Assembly (NCBI RefSeq): GCF_000003815.2
Contig: NC_049989.1
Coordinates: 908,122 to 968,929, forward strand
Length of the DNA stretch: 60,808 bases
Direction: 5' to 3'
Origin: Branchiostoma floridae
Taxonomy: Eukaryota > Chordata > Leptocardii > Amphioxiformes > Branchiostomatidae
Shown here one piece after another: positions 12,001 to 44,419 of this stretch. The position numbers were made by a program, and so were the translations under genes. Under the pieces are notes generated by a model, which searched no databases, was not told the DNA's origin, and saw only the letters and a program-made list of their open reading frames with translations. The number at the start of each line of letters is the position of its first letter. Within the stretch, counting starts at the first letter, position 1.

Positions 12001-12698
12001 GACCAAGACATGCACAGGTACGTAGTACAGATATACAACATTCATGTGTACACCTAGTCAGCTTATACAAGCTAAATGTACAACTAGAGTTCCAGGACCC
12101 CATACCTTGTCAAGTAATTTTGGCTCATTACAATGCAAATGATATGCAAAAAATATCTCAATACCATAATTCATGTGAATTGATCATCTCCCATTTCCAA
12201 ATCACATATGTTGCAATCTTCCTTCTTCCGGAAACTATTGTTATTGTGGCATTTCCTCATTGATTATGCAAATGTGGTGAAAATTTACATAATGTATGTC
12301 TGATGGTTTTCACCTTTATCCTGAGGTTTATACACGTGCCACCTGTATGATTTTTGCTTCATTTACCATCACTGTTTTCTCATTATTTGTGCAAATTAGG
12401 TCATGATTTGCATCATTCTTATCAATTGATGCTCCTACCAATTTGAAACTAAGTTCCTGTCATTTAGCACATTTTTATTCAAGTTTTCCTTATTAACTAA
12501 TTACCAACATTAGAGGAAGCCCCACCCCTATTCTAGTGAATGTGTACTGAATGTGATGTCTGTCTACAGGACGACAGGCCACGTCTGGTGCGCTCTGCCT
12601 CCATGTTGGGCCGCGTGGACAGCGCACGCCAGAGATGGAAGAAACAAGTGGAAGTCCAGCGAGTCAACGTGTACGATAGACGGAACATCCTTAGCTAA
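3061..12698 (+). CDS. TMEM9: TMEM9 family transmembrane protein, 5 exons, complete
   Basis: Exons: 3061-3138, 9412-9515, 10329-10428, 11886-12017, 12570-12698. All joints have GT/AG sites and keep phase (543 nt, 180 residues; the human protein is of similar size). Exon 1 encodes a signal peptide (MMTRCTLLLPVFWLLLVLLA, cleavage near SVSA-E). Exon 2 has the Cys motif CKCVCPP (34-40) and an N-glycosylation sequon, N45-V-T. Exon 3 continues the luminal Cys module (C61, C63, C78, C81, C83; FCLRCECEYESR). Exon 4 carries the single membrane helix (about 95-117), then EPLCAKP. Exon 5 gives the tail with RQRWKKQVEVQR and the C-terminal YDRRNILS. TMEM9 proteins are type I proteins of late endosomes and lysosomes; human TMEM9 has been linked to v-ATPase and Wnt signalling. 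A second ATG directly follows the first; the first was chosen. The family call rests on motif order and exon phase and is strong. Confidence 0.93.
3212..4542. mobile_element. hAT-like non-autonomous transposon, 1331 bp
   Basis: Lies in TMEM9 intron 1. Terminal inverted repeats TAGGGCTGTGTACC at the left and GGTACACAGCCCTA at the right. A perfect 8-bp target duplication, ATCGCGAA, lies at 3204-3211 and 4543-4550. Subterminal blocks carry repeated GGTACAGG or GTACCGG words at both ends. No transposase frame is visible. An 8-bp duplication with such termini is typical of the hAT superfamily. Confidence 0.88.
4706..5932. mobile_element. Probable DNA transposon with internal 200-bp repeats
   Basis: Flanked by a 6-bp direct repeat ATTGAC (4700-4705 and 5933-5938). 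The ends are GGGCCCC-rich and imperfectly inverted, and each is followed by clusters of ATTACGCTCTACG-type words (4735-4810 left, 5725-5920 right). The middle holds about four diverged copies of a roughly 200-bp unit starting near 5075, 5280, 5480 and 5655, each with CCCTCTGAAA-type words followed by a GGGxAAATTTTGC word. No coding capacity is seen and the superfamily is not resolved. Confidence 0.55.
6062..7109 (+). pseudogene. LINE reverse transcriptase C-terminus, CR1/Jockey-like, dead copy
   Basis: A 5'-truncated non-LTR retrotransposon in TMEM9 intron 1. The frame from 6078 shows the RT thumb block (YLGVQLSHDMKW, then LVRPHLEYSATVWDPY and LERVQRRAARV). It stops at 6530, and a one-base shift restores the expected LYKIVNGI. 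The frame is then split by a MITE at 6547-6888 and resumes at 6889 to end FFPRTVVEWNRLP...ALP-stop at 7107-7109. It therefore carries truncation, frameshift and insertion. The endonuclease and catalytic RT core are missing. Confidence 0.88.
6547..6888. mobile_element. hAT MITE inserted in the LINE copy, 342 bp
   Basis: Perfect 16-bp terminal inverted repeats (CAGGGCTCTAGCCAGC) and a perfect 8-bp target duplication, ATGGCATC, at 6539-6546 and 6889-6896. CCGTCA and its complement recur as subterminal words. The LINE reading frame reads across the empty site, which confirms the boundaries. Confidence 0.95.
7590..7680 (-). repeat. tRNA-like fragment, possible SINE head
   Basis: On the minus strand, GGGTTCGAGTCC matches a pol III B box and folds as a T-arm with one mismatch. 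No convincing A box, anticodon arm or acceptor stem is found, so this is not called as a tRNA gene. It may be a tRNA-derived SINE remnant. Confidence 0.35.
8171..8277. repeat. 9-bp microsatellite followed by a perfect hairpin
   Basis: Positions 8171-8232 are repeats of CATCACAA(C). Immediately downstream, 8247-8260 and 8264-8277 form a perfect 14-bp inverted repeat (TGCATTTTGCCACT) with a 3-nt loop. It lies in TMEM9 intron 1. Confidence 0.8.
9050..9230. repeat. Interspersed repeat also found at 40195-40350
   Basis: About 160 bp here (core ATTGAGGTCACCTGAGCTAG) matches 40195-40350 at clearly above-random identity over its whole length, including TCGTATTGAGGTCAC, GCCGAATGGCAGC and TTTTAAGCTCCTC. 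It lies 180 bp upstream of TMEM9 exon 2. It is probably the tail of a SINE or LINE family; the type is not identified. Confidence 0.6.
10751..10860. repeat. 31-bp tandem repeat
   Basis: Three full copies and one partial copy of a 31-bp unit (GTGAGGATGTGTGTTAGCTA core) starting at 10751, 10782, 10813 and 10844. Degenerate relatives (GGATGTGTGTTAGCT) continue to about 11050 and grade into the 88-bp array that follows, suggesting one expanding intron segment. Confidence 0.8.
11060..11936 (+). repeat. 88/94-bp array duplicating a TMEM9 splice acceptor and exon start
   Basis: The acceptor word TTCCCAG followed by GTGCTGGTACTG occurs ten times, with first exon bases at 11082, 11176, 11264, 11358, 11446, 11534, 11622, 11710, 11798 and 11886. 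Spacing is 88 bp, or 94 bp twice. Only the last copy runs into the full exon. Each upstream copy repeats about 48 nt of the exon that encodes the membrane helix, then reads YVELV and a TGA stop in the TMEM9 frame. The nine upstream copies are therefore decoy acceptors. Confidence 0.95.
12080..12510. repeat. Fragment of an AT-rich interspersed repeat
   Basis: TMEM9 intron 4 contains CTAGAGTTCCA(G/C)GACC followed by repeated words of the type ATTATGCAAAT and TGATTTGCAT. The same order and wording occur in the longer copy at 16180-17310, so both belong to one family. Confidence 0.6.
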
Positions 12699-13741
12699 GT
12701 CTACTCTGTCTAAAAGTTGTCGGACACACTTATAGATGTAAATTTGACAAGAACTGACTTACATATTTGTTATTTATTGTATATCAGGAACATTAGTATA
12801 TTTGTTGCACTTTTGCAGTTTGTATTTCTTGAGGTTTAAGTTTTAACAGTCCAATTTGAAATTTGGAGAGTAGTTCCAAAATTACAGAAACACCTGGTAT
12901 AGATGTTAAGCTGTTGTATCAGCTGGATCCTGACAGGTGTTCTGTGGTGTTTTGGTACTTTTTCATCGCCAGTGTTAAGTACATGAACTTCATTGAAAGT
13001 TTTGTCAGTATTTACATGTTTTTAGAAAGTCAGTTGCCTGTGGAAGGTGTATATGATGATTTGACATCAAAATCTATGTGTTATCCAGTCATCATCAGAT
13101 ACAACATGCATATTATGCAGTATCTATATTATTATTATCGATACGATTAGACTTTGGTAGACATCTGTAAGTATTTTCCTGCTCACAAAGCTCAGTCATA
13201 CAGTAGACACATACTGGGGCACTTTTCTATTCTGATTTTAATGTGTGACTGAAGGATACACATGTGAAACCCAAAGGAAAACATAGCTAATATCCATAAC
13301 CAACTACTCTACCCACAGACACAGAAGGACCTGCCAGCCTGCTGTCTGCTATACTCTCCTCCTAAGGGTGATTGATTACCATGAAACTCATGAGAAACAC
13401 ATTGGAATCACAGTCTCTAATTGGCCATAAGGAAAGCTTTCAGATATGTATCCTCCAAAGCAAACATTAGGAACCCTCTGACTAGGAAAAAAGGGAAGAT
13501 ACACACAAGAGATATCTCCTCTTCTGCTGGGTGTGTTTCCTCTACTGAACTGAGCTTTGGAAGGGGCACTCTTTTGTAGATGTGTGCATGTGGTGTGCAA
13601 ATATGACCCGAACAAACAATAGGTAGATAGATTAATACATTAGATATGTGTCCATAAGGGTACCTGATGATTTTCTCTAATATCAAAGCATTGAAAGTAT
13701 AGTTTAGATAGAAGCCAATTTAGCTAGCCAAACATTACTCT

Positions 13742-13842
13742 CCAAGCAGAGGTTGGTGGGGAAGATTAGAACTTTCCCATTGGCAGAAAGAAAATGGAGC
13801 ATGACATGAAAAGGTCACAATTGCCCACCAACCTCTGCTTGG
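13742..13842. repeat. Mini foldback, 19-bp perfect arms
   Basis: CCAAGCAGAGGTTGGTGGG at 13742-13760 is perfectly inverted at 13824-13842, with a 63-bp spacer. The bases just outside also match weakly. It is probably a tiny non-autonomous transposon; no target duplication was resolved. Confidence 0.7.
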
Positions 13843-14763
13843 GAAGTAGTTAAACATGACCCTTCCATTGTTGACTTATATATATAGTAGACAAGGACTG
13901 ATTACTGTTAGTCAGGTACAACATGTGGAGGTGTAATGACAATGATCTTTATTTGCATATTCTTGCCCATATGGGCTAAATGCAGTAGTACATGAAATGT
14001 TTCTGTATAGAATCATTACAATGTCAGTGGGAAAGACAGGACAACTATGATGCACTACTAATATATCTATTGTTTAAAATTGTCAAATATGTAATGCTAT
14101 GCTATTATTACATCAATCATTTACATGTCTCTTTTCTCTTCTTGAAACAAGTGTATATGAATTCACAGAGTTGTTGTAGTACAATGTTGTCAGATGATTT
14201 CATTATATATACAAATGGTTCGTCCTTTACTAACTTAAGCTGGTATATCTAAATTGATAATACAACTCACACTCCAATACAAATAAACTTTTCAATATGT
14301 TTGGAGTTACAGAGTGTACAAAGTCCAACGCTCGAAGGAGTCCGGTTGTATCTTCCTACTTCAACTTGTGGGGTGATCACTAATTCTTAATTTAGCCGTG
14401 GCTTGGCGATGGCTGAAATTATATATTAAACACAACGTAACACACCACAGAAGACAACGGACATAAACCGTGATTACATCACAGCGTATGTTACCTACGG
14501 TCACTTGTTTCCATTATAGTTGAGTTCTGAATAGAAAGTCTGTAGAAATATGTCTTTTAGACTTTGTTTCACTTCTGATTAAACTGATGGTATATTATGG
14601 TTCTGGTTTAACAGTAGGTACCCATAACCAGACTCCTCGTGAATGGAACTGAATTTTCCTGATATTTGAGAGCACATGGTACCTTATATTGGTGTAGATC
14701 TTGTACAAGGAGTGCTTGATATTGTAAACCTGCCAAGTTCCGCTCTTATGGCGAGGTTGATTG

Positions 14764-15056
14764 GGCCACACTGATTTAACTTCATGGATGACATTCATGT
14801 GCGCATTGATTTTCGACTGGTCTAAAAAAAAAACGTTGCCACGTTACACAATAGCATCCATGCTTAAGCTTGTCAGGGCATCTGCTCTTGGGGTAACATG
14901 GGTAAAGGGGCACATGGGGCTGTATGTTTAGTCTATGTTTAGTATGCTTTAGCAGCGTTTCTTCCTTGCTGGATTTGTCTTTTTTTTTTTTCACCCGTGT
15001 GCATTAGTTTTGGGGTGTCCAGAGGGTGTCATCCATAAGATTCAGTCGGTCTGGCC
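14764..15056. mobile_element. PIF/Harbinger-like MITE, degraded
   Basis: Termini start GGCCACACTGA at the left and end TCGGTCTGGCC at the right. The inner inverted words ATGGATGACA and TGTCATCCAT are shared with the copy at 19090-19629. The right flank is TTA and the left flank TTG, consistent with a mutated 3-bp target duplication. Confidence 0.6.
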
Positions 15057-16179
15057 TTACTGGTATTTCTTCTTACTCCAGCAGAGTCCAGGGCAGCTTT
15101 ATACAAAAATCTTTGCATGTAGTTTGGCTTCATTCATGGCATTACATACCTCAGCTATTTCAGACGGAAGAACGTCACAACCTACAGTTGTATGTGATCT
15201 TAGTTGGCCTTTTCTGTACTCAACCTGATTGCTGTGTATTATACTGACATGTGGCTATGTATAGAGTCGATTCCACCGCGAGGGTTGCCATTGTAACCAT
15301 TTACAAATGGTTTCAATTGTTTTCAATTATATTTCTAGGAGACTTCATAATTTAGAAATATTTGGAAATGCTATTTGAACTTTCTAAATATGTTCCCCAC
15401 TGTGTAAAACCTTTGAAATATTCACGATGTGGAAAAGAATACCTCTAACAGTTTGTAAATAATGGTAACAGCATTTGGCCATTATTTACCATTTTCTACC
15501 ATATTTTGTAATATTGGGTCAGTTGGCTAGGAAGAAAGCAATTCACACATCCTTTCAATGTATGGTTAGGTGTCATGTCAATGGACTACCACAAACTGAC
15601 AAGGATCCACAAGTGCCCATCAGTGAAATCTAAACATATGCCAGGCAGACAAAAGGAGCTAACTTTAATTAATTTATGGGGCAATAAATTAATTTTACCA
15701 TTTTAATGGCATGGTTTACCATGTTTTTGTAAATAGTTATAAAAGTGAAAGAATCCTGCAGATGTTTGAAAATTATTGTGAATAAAGAGATTTTTGTGTG
15801 ATCTCTTTCAAAATGTTTCCAAAGTATTCAAAGGAATTCAAAATTTAATACATTCAAAATTCCATATTAATTTTTTTGAAAAAAAAACTGTTGGGGCTTA
15901 GATATTCTTTTATTCAAAATAATTCCAGCTTATTACAATTATTGTCTAAAAACCCTCGTGGTATCTCGGAATGGACTATACATATAGAATGAAGATTGGT
16001 AAGGCCTAGGGAAAAAAATGTTGTGTTTCCTGTTTCCCAACCGATCCTAGAAAAACCTGCCGACCATAAGTCATTTTTTTGGTCAACCACTGCATGACGG
16101 GACATTAATTTATATAAATAATAATAAAAGTGCAACTGTTGCCTAAAGTGATGGCGATCTTCATTTCAACAATGTCAAC

Positions 16180-17310
16180 TAGAGTTCCACGACCTCATAC
16201 CTTCGCCAAATGGTTTGAATCTTTTCGAGTGAAGTATTTATATTTTTTTCTCACCTGATTATGGAAATAAGGTCCTGATTTGCACAATTTGTCCAGGTTG
16301 AGCATCCTCTCTATCAAAGAGGCATATGTCCCAAGTATGAAAGTCTTATCGTAGCAGAGAAGGCCATTTTAGTGTTTCCTGATTAATTATGTAAACATTG
16401 ATCTAATTTGCATGATTTATGTCTAATAATGTTCACCTCCACTAAGCTTCATAATGTTGTATGAAATTCCCATCATTTACCACTATGGAATTATGGTATT
16501 TTCCGATCATTAATTATGAGGTCGTCTTCTGCATGATTAATATCTTCTCTCTTTCTCAGTTACATGCATGACAAGTTTGAAATCCTATCATAGAATGCAG
16601 TTGATTTATAAAATTTCCTCATTTATTATGCAACTTAGCTGTTGATTTGCATAATTAGAATTTCGTTATATAAGGCATTCGGCTATGTACATACCAAAAA
16701 CCATGACGATCCGTTAACACATTCAAATCTTCTGATTAATTATGCAAATGAGGTCGTCTTTTTGCATAATCAATATGTCTTTACATTTTTCTCATGTGTG
16801 ACATGTGACAAGTTTGAATCATGGAATGCAGCGGATTCGTAAACTTTCCTAATTGATTATGCAAATTAGCTGTTGATTTGCATCATGTGTATCTCATTAT
16901 GTAAGTCATCACTTATACATTTGTAATTATCTACATACCAAAAATCATGACGATCCGTCAACACGTTCTCCAGTTATTCTCGTCCAAAGTTTGAAAGGAA
17001 ACTGGCGCCTGCAGTCCCAAAGAAAGCTGCTAGGGGGTCCAAACCTAAAGCTCTTACTGTCTGCCCCAAGAGCTATCTACCACTCATGACCACAGCATGT
17101 CCAGAACAAGAGCTATCAAAAATGGAAGTTCCGCTGCAGTACCTTAGGAAGCCGCTAGGGGGCCTATTATCGTACTCGACCTTCGTTTTCTTGACCCTTA
17201 CCCAGCTAACAAATATCAGGATCCATCCAAGGCTTCCCAAGTTATGCTGTTAACAGACAGACAGACAAACACGCTCAAAACAACCTTCGGGTGAAGGTTA
17301 TACATGTAAC
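16180..17310. repeat. AT-rich interspersed repeat with repeated ATTATGCAAAT words
   Basis: Starts with CTAGAGTTCCACGACC. It carries at least five copies of ATTATGCAAAT-type words followed by AGGTC or TTTGCAT, plus two GCTAGGGGG words near 17030 and 17155. It ends in a short (CAGA)n tract and CCTTCGGGTGAAGG at 17270-17305. Related pieces occur at 12080-12510, 27450-27600 and 43430-43610. No reading frame was found. It looks like a non-autonomous retroposon; the class is unknown. Confidence 0.55.
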
Positions 17311-19089
17311 TATGAACGATGTAATCATTTTAATGTAGTGTATCGTAAATACTTGCTGGATGAGTGTTTTTCTATTTTGTTTGTATATTGTAATGTTGAG
17401 AATGCCAAGAAGACTTGTTTATGTTCTGCATTTAGCCCATCCGTAATGAAGAAATCATCTTTAGAAACCTTGATTTTAAGTTTCCATTAGACATTGTAAT
17501 TAGCGGCCTGATTTGGGGCATTTCCTACGCACGTGTTCCGAGTGGTACGATTTGCTTTGCCGACACCGCCACCAGTAACAATTGCCGCAAAGCAAGCTGC
17601 ACCACACATCTGCTTGATGCCCTTAGGTTGAAACTAAGGGGACGTGTATTGGGGGGGCCAAATGTTGCAAAATTAAACATATACATGTAACGATTTTTCT
17701 CTCACACAAAGGAGTTGAAAAAGGTCTTACACATTGACAGATTTTTCTCTCTCACACAAGAGTTGGAAAAGGTCACACACATAACAGATTTTTCTCTCCT
17801 ACTCTAAAGTTGAATAAGTGGCAATAAAAACTATTGTCGTGGCGACGTTTTTATTGTTTATAAGTACATGTATTAATGATTGTTGTTGAAGGTGTGTTTT
17901 ATTTGTGTTCTATCCTTTCGCCTGCCTGTATGTATGAAGATTCTTTTACGAGATGGATGTTTGTACATGTAGGGCATTGCTGTTAACAAGAGAGGTTATC
18001 TCTTGTGAATCCACAGTCCAACTCGTCTGTGTCAAGGAATGAGCAATCCAATGCTCCTGTGACGTTATGTTACATAGATAGCGCTACTTACCGATTGAGC
18101 TACTTGTGATTATGTTACACTAAAGTTAGGTATCACCAGGCATATAAAGCCCGTTCATGGCATTAACGTGGTAGATGCTTAAGAAAAAAAATCCCAAATG
18201 TCAGGTGTCGCTATTCTGGTTGGCAGTTGACTTCGAGCTGAGCTCTACAACTGGCTAAGTCAGAATTAGCGCTCATCCTGTCGAAGTAGAAAGGGGCTGA
18301 TACAAAAGATAACCAGTGTGCGAAAGGATATGTTAAATTTAGATTTTGACATCTAAAGCAGTGGAGGCAAAACACATTTTATTTCCACATGTTTAACCAA
18401 ACTGAAAGAATCCATTTGTTGAGAGAATCCACAGACATACCTCAAATTTCCAACGTTCACAGACGAACAGAAAGCCACTTTCCTCTTTAAATCATGACAG
18501 AACCCACAAATGGTACAAAAAGAGGGGCTTTTTTGCCTTCCCCTGCTTTACAAAAAGATGTCAAACCTAATCCAAACAACCATTGAAATGCAAAAAAAAC
18601 AAACTGTCATTTTTGGCTATCGTTACGGTGGGAATTTGTCTAAACAATTACCATTACCTCCATGATAATAGAGGTATTGACTAGGGCCCATGTCAGTGTC
18701 TGTGTTGTTCCGGCACAATGTCTCAGTAATATTTTGAACAATAGCGATCATGATTTTTCGTAAGTGTTATAGATCTAATGGCGAAGATGTACAGAAACAT
18801 TTACACTAAATACACACCCTTCTGATGTTAGCATGAAAGTTCATTTGTGTTGGTAACTAATATTATATGAAAGAGAATTCAAGACCCAGCCTTCTTAACT
18901 GTAAATCCAAAACGAACTCTTTAAAAAAATGTACATTTGAGCTCACCGTCCAACATTGAACAGAGACGGGTGGCGAAATAGGTTATCTGCACCTATGATC
19001 AGTAGCTGCAGGCATTTTTCCAACATTCATTCCGTGAGCAAGGCTGACCAAGTCAGCGAAAAATTTGGTCTCAATTTTTTTGTTGGTTA

Positions 19090-19629
19090 GGCCACAGCAA
19101 GTAAATTTTATGGATGACATCAGCGCGCGCATTAATTTTCGCCTGATTTCAGAAAAAAAGAAAAGAATTTTTTTCTTCTGCAGGGATGGTCAACATGACG
19201 ATAAAGTACCAAAATGAGCAAATATGTTGTATTGTAGGCTAATAATTGTACTTGTAGAAGTGACACTTGCGAGGTACCCAGGGCTGTATTTGTAGAAATG
19301 AAACTTATTGGATAGTTGTAAAAGTGACACCAATATGGAAGCCATGAGTGTTGTTACCAACTTTGTTGGTGATGCCAGTCTACCACACTAGTGTGACACT
19401 TTTACCACACCAGTACATGTCTTGAATACAGGAATGAATGCCTTGTTGTCTCTGATACCATGTTTTGTCCCTTTAATTCTTGTTACAACATTCATCACAA
19501 CTTTATGGTGCCTATTTTTGAAAATGTAGCCATCTTGTTTTTTCTCACCCATCTTGTTTTTTTCCGCCCTATCGCACTATTTTTGCAGTCTGCAGAGGAT
19601 GTCATCCATAAAATTTACTTGCTGTGGCC
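19090..19629. mobile_element. PIF/Harbinger-like MITE, 540 bp
   Basis: Inverted termini of about 30 bp (GGCCACAGCAAGTAAATTTT, then ATGGATGACATC) with a TTA target duplication at 19087-19089 and 19630-19632. A GGCC start and TTA duplication match PIF/Harbinger. No transposase frame is seen. Confidence 0.85.
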
Positions 19630-20637
19630 TTAGGTAGAAATTAGTTTCTCTATAACTCATCTGATGTTATCAAACAACGAAACATCAAAAAACCATACTT
19701 CCAGCTCTTGATTCTTGCCACCAGGCAATCAGAATAAACAATGACTATACATGTACCTGTCATGATGTCACAGTGGATGATTTTGAACGAGAGCAATTAC
19801 TAAGATAACAATCTGCAGCCACAAACTGAATGTAGAAGAATCCCTGTGATCAGAGGTTCTGGCCATATGAGATTCAAGGTGAACGTCACTGTTATGTACT
19901 AGTATGGTTAACAATACAATCATTATGATAAACGCTCAAAGCTGTTCACATTTCTTTCCGCCTGCTCAAAAAAATTTGATATGTTCAGTCCGCTGGATAA
20001 ATTGAACTACATCATATACATGTATGTAGGAGGAGATAAGCCTTATATAGTGTACAAATGGGTAAATAAAACCAACAGACGAGTGTAAATAATACTCTAG
20101 AATCAACGTGTTGATATATTGATACTCATTCATACAGATTTATGTAGGAAATTCATATAATTGTTTGTCTATAGTTGTTGTAGACCTTATGAAAGGAGCT
20201 GTACCTTTGTTGCGTCAATTAAGATCTCCATTTGCCTTGGGCAATCACGCCAATGGACTTACATGTAGGTTGTGCAATTAGCAACCTGGTTTATAGAGAA
20301 TTTAATTTCAACCCTGATCTGTCCCATCTGTAAAATGCCTAAAAATCATATCTTAATGCTCAGCCATTCATCATCAGGCAAGTCAACTTGTTGGACAGTT
20401 GGGATACAGAAGAGATACAGTTGTAGCTTATCTTTGGGAACAACAGTCACATGCACAACTCAACTGCAAGATTAAACTGTCAAAATCACTCAAGCTCTTG
20501 CCAAAGGTGCTGAAATCTATTTACCAAACAATGTGTGATTTACTTAGATTAGTAACCTTATGCATGAATGTCAACTTTATCTTCTAAATTTATCACTGTA
20601 ACAAAGTTGTTACGGACATTCTATCTATTGAGTGTTC

Positions 20638-41756
<21,119 letters not shown>

Positions 41757-42209
41757 TTTAAACTTGGTTGATTTGGAGAGACCGCTGTCCGAGGTCTACA
41801 CACGTGTGGACTTTCTTTAGTGCCAAGAGGAACTACATGCGGCAATTTCAAACACTTAACGTTATAACTGTAACAGTGGTGTTCAAGGACTGCTAAACCG
41901 AAGACGCCTAATGGCTTACTCTGGTTGTTTCATAACCTTAAGTCTATATTGGACAATGATTGGAGAAGAATGAATGTTGTCCACATTATAAAGCAACAGA
42001 GAGAAATCTTGAGAATTCTTTGTATTCACTGTCTGAAGATTTCGTTAGAACGAGGTTTCTGATGAATCAGAAATCCTCTTTAGCCTCTTTCACACCCTCA
42101 GCTGAACTATCCCAGAAGGCGCGCAATGACGTCACGAAAGCCGCCATCTTGGTTGGTGCACATGGTGGACGTGACGACGGTGTCTTCTCAGTAAAGCCGA
42201 TATAACACG
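41757..42209. promoter_or_regulatory. Bidirectional promoter of FTSJ3 and EIF3C, with EIF3C 5'UTR exon
   Basis: FTSJ3 starts at 41756 (minus). On the plus strand a consensus CRE, TGACGTCA (42127-42134), is followed by GCCGCCATCTTGG (42140-42152), the complement of the YY1 AAGATGGCGGC motif. A pyrimidine-rich CTTCTC start follows near 42184. A clean donor ACACG|GTGAGT at 42209/42210 pairs in principle with the acceptor TTTCAG|GCAAG at 46519/46520, five bases before the EIF3C start codon. This defines a non-coding first exon ending at 42209 and a promoter of under 450 bp shared head to head. The transcription start position is inferred. Confidence 0.7.
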
Positions 42210-42815
42210 GTGAGTAGCCTTCTGCAGCAAACCCAAGGGCTCCTGTGTCAGAGTAATAGCTGTGCTATCCTTATGCATACACTAATCCAACCTTGCAACA
42301 AGTCCTGGGGTGTGGCGCGATGTTTTCTACGGGCATATGCTAAGGTAGTGAGGGTGGGAGGGGGGCAAAACCGAAGTGCATAATTTTGTGCTACGTTTTT
42401 GTATTGTGCAACATCATTAAAAAGATAGATATCCTTATTTTGTCACCACGAAGCAAAGTAATTACGACTACCTCTTCATTCTCAAGGTAAGATGCCTTTG
42501 CATCATAGAATTGACTAGTCAGCCTCATGTATATTTTAATTTTTATGTAACGTTATGGTCTGCTACTTAGGCTAAGTACCGTGATCATACTTTTTAACAT
42601 TCGTGCCATACGGAACGGTTTACGCATACTTTACTGATTATCCTAGTCATAGTATTTATGAAAGTTGTCTAGTGCAAATGATCACGGTAAGGGGGTCCAC
42701 TAAGACTAAGGCTAAGTAAGACTAAGAGCTATATACATGTATATGCATTTTTCCTGTCCTGTGTGACTATGACTGACTGACCTGTCCTGTAAATGTTACT
42801 TTGAAGAAAAAAGAA

Positions 42816-43392
42816 CAGGGGTGCCTAAGCATTTGCATGAATCCTATGAAATTTGTACGAATATTATGTGATACATACAAATGACTACGCGAAAACGCTC
42901 AAATCTTATGAAAATCGCACGAATCACTATGTGAAAACGTACAAACCTTGTGTGACACACACGAACCTTATGATGATTTGCACAAACCTTATGCGAAATC
43001 GGCCAACCACTGCCGGGGTCACGTGACAACAGACGGAGCGGTATTTTCAAGATGGCAGCTTCGACTTTTTCGGCGACGGAAAAATATAATGTAATGCGCA
43101 AAAATGAAGCAAAACAGTAGCCCGCAGGCTATCAAATACGTCTTTGTGGCGGTATATGTCCATTCCATGCCTTGACAGATAAATATCATGGGTAGAAATG
43201 CTCAAAATCATTGCTTCTCACCAGCCACTGTTTTGCATAAGGTTTGTGCAAATCTCATAAGGTTCGTGCGTTTCGCAGTGATTCGTGCAATTTTCATTAG
43301 ATTGGTGCGTTTTCGCATTGTGATTTGTGCATATCACATGATAATATTCATATGAATTTCATAGGGTTTGTGCAAATGCTTAGGCACCCCTG
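42816..43392. mobile_element. TIR element with 5-bp target duplication and YY1-like core
   Basis: Very long inverted repeats (about 170 bp, ends CAGGGGTGCCTAAGCATTTG) with tandem CGAA/TTCG-type subrepeats. A 5-bp duplication, AAGAA, lies at 42811-42815 and 43393-43397. The unique centre holds TCACGTGA, GGAGCGG and AAGATGGCAGC (about 43015-43065). It lies in the EIF3C 5'UTR intron. No transposase. Confidence 0.85.
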
Positions 43393-43625
43393 AAGAAGGA
43401 TGGAACAGAGCAGCTTTATTTCCATATCAATTACGACAAATTTATGATTATTAGATTCTGATTTGCACAATTACCATCTAATTATATGAAGCACAACTTT
43501 ATCTTCGTGCCAAAAATCATGACAGTGATCCCTTTGTTGAGGTATTCTCTAAGTTACAAAAGGACCATTGGTACAAAAATACACACAAATGCTACCAAAA
43601 TTGTAACATTCTTGGCAAAGGTAAT

Positions 43626-43973
43626 CAGGGCTCGAAATACTGGGTGCAGGTGCACCCAAAATTAGAGCTGTGCACCCAATTATTTTCTGTGGGTGCACAG
43701 GGTGCACCCAAATATTTTCATAGGCTTATGTATCTAAAGATATCAAAGTATACTAGTATACATCATATTCTTGACATCTAAGTGTTAGAAAGATAATAAA
43801 AATGTCTGTCGTGGTACTAAGAATTTGACAGCTTGTAGCTAAGTTTTAATATTAGGTTTTTCTGACTTTTCTACTTAAATTCAGGTGGTGCACCCAAAAT
43901 TTTTGTGGTGCACCCAATTGTTTTAGCTGGGTGCACCAGTGCACCTAATCCCAAAAATGAATTTCAAGCCCTG
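43626..43973. mobile_element. GGTGCACCC-type MITE, 348 bp
   Basis: Ends CAGGGCTCGAAATAC and TTTCAAGCCCTG, subterminal GGGTGCACC words in both orientations, and 5-bp duplication GTAAT at 43621-43625 and 43974-43978. It is the intact sister of the nested copy at 48592-49670 and shows that copy's empty site. Confidence 0.88.
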
Positions 43974-44419
43974 GTAATATAATGGACCGATCTGAAGCCC
44001 CGCCCCCTGTTCGATCATGGTTCTATTTCTAACATCTCCATCAAAAATAGCTATTCTGTCCCACTGGGGCAGTTTAGAATAGGGGGTACTATTTGTTCGA
44101 TATGGCGTTCGACAGGATCTGTCCATTATGTGTTGAATGTGTTGAATAGCTATGTGTTAGTGGAAATCACTGGACCTCTCCTCACTGCATACCCATGGCG
44201 ACTCTACCACTGGTCCAGATGTAAAGAAGGTGTGGAAAAGTGCAATCATAATAACTGACATTTCCCATTTCCGCTTTGTGCTGGTCCGTTTTCCTTATGG
44301 TCTCTCCAGGTTCCCCCAAAGAACACCTTTCCTCCACTGTCTTGTATAGTAGTAAAACTATAATAATAGGATTTTTGAAAGGTCAGTCAAAATCAAGTCA
44401 TTAGTCAAAAATCAGTTTG

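Larger units (their letters stand above)
12699..20637. other. Convergent intergenic region, TMEM9 and FTSJ3 3' ends
   Basis: No coding exon was recognised. It holds the TMEM9 and FTSJ3 3'UTRs (poly(A) sites not located with confidence), a mini foldback (13742-13842), two Harbinger-like MITEs (14764-15056 and 19090-19629) and an AT-rich repeat (16180-17310). The rest is unannotated AT-rich DNA. Open frames here are short and lack coding character. Confidence 0.6.
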
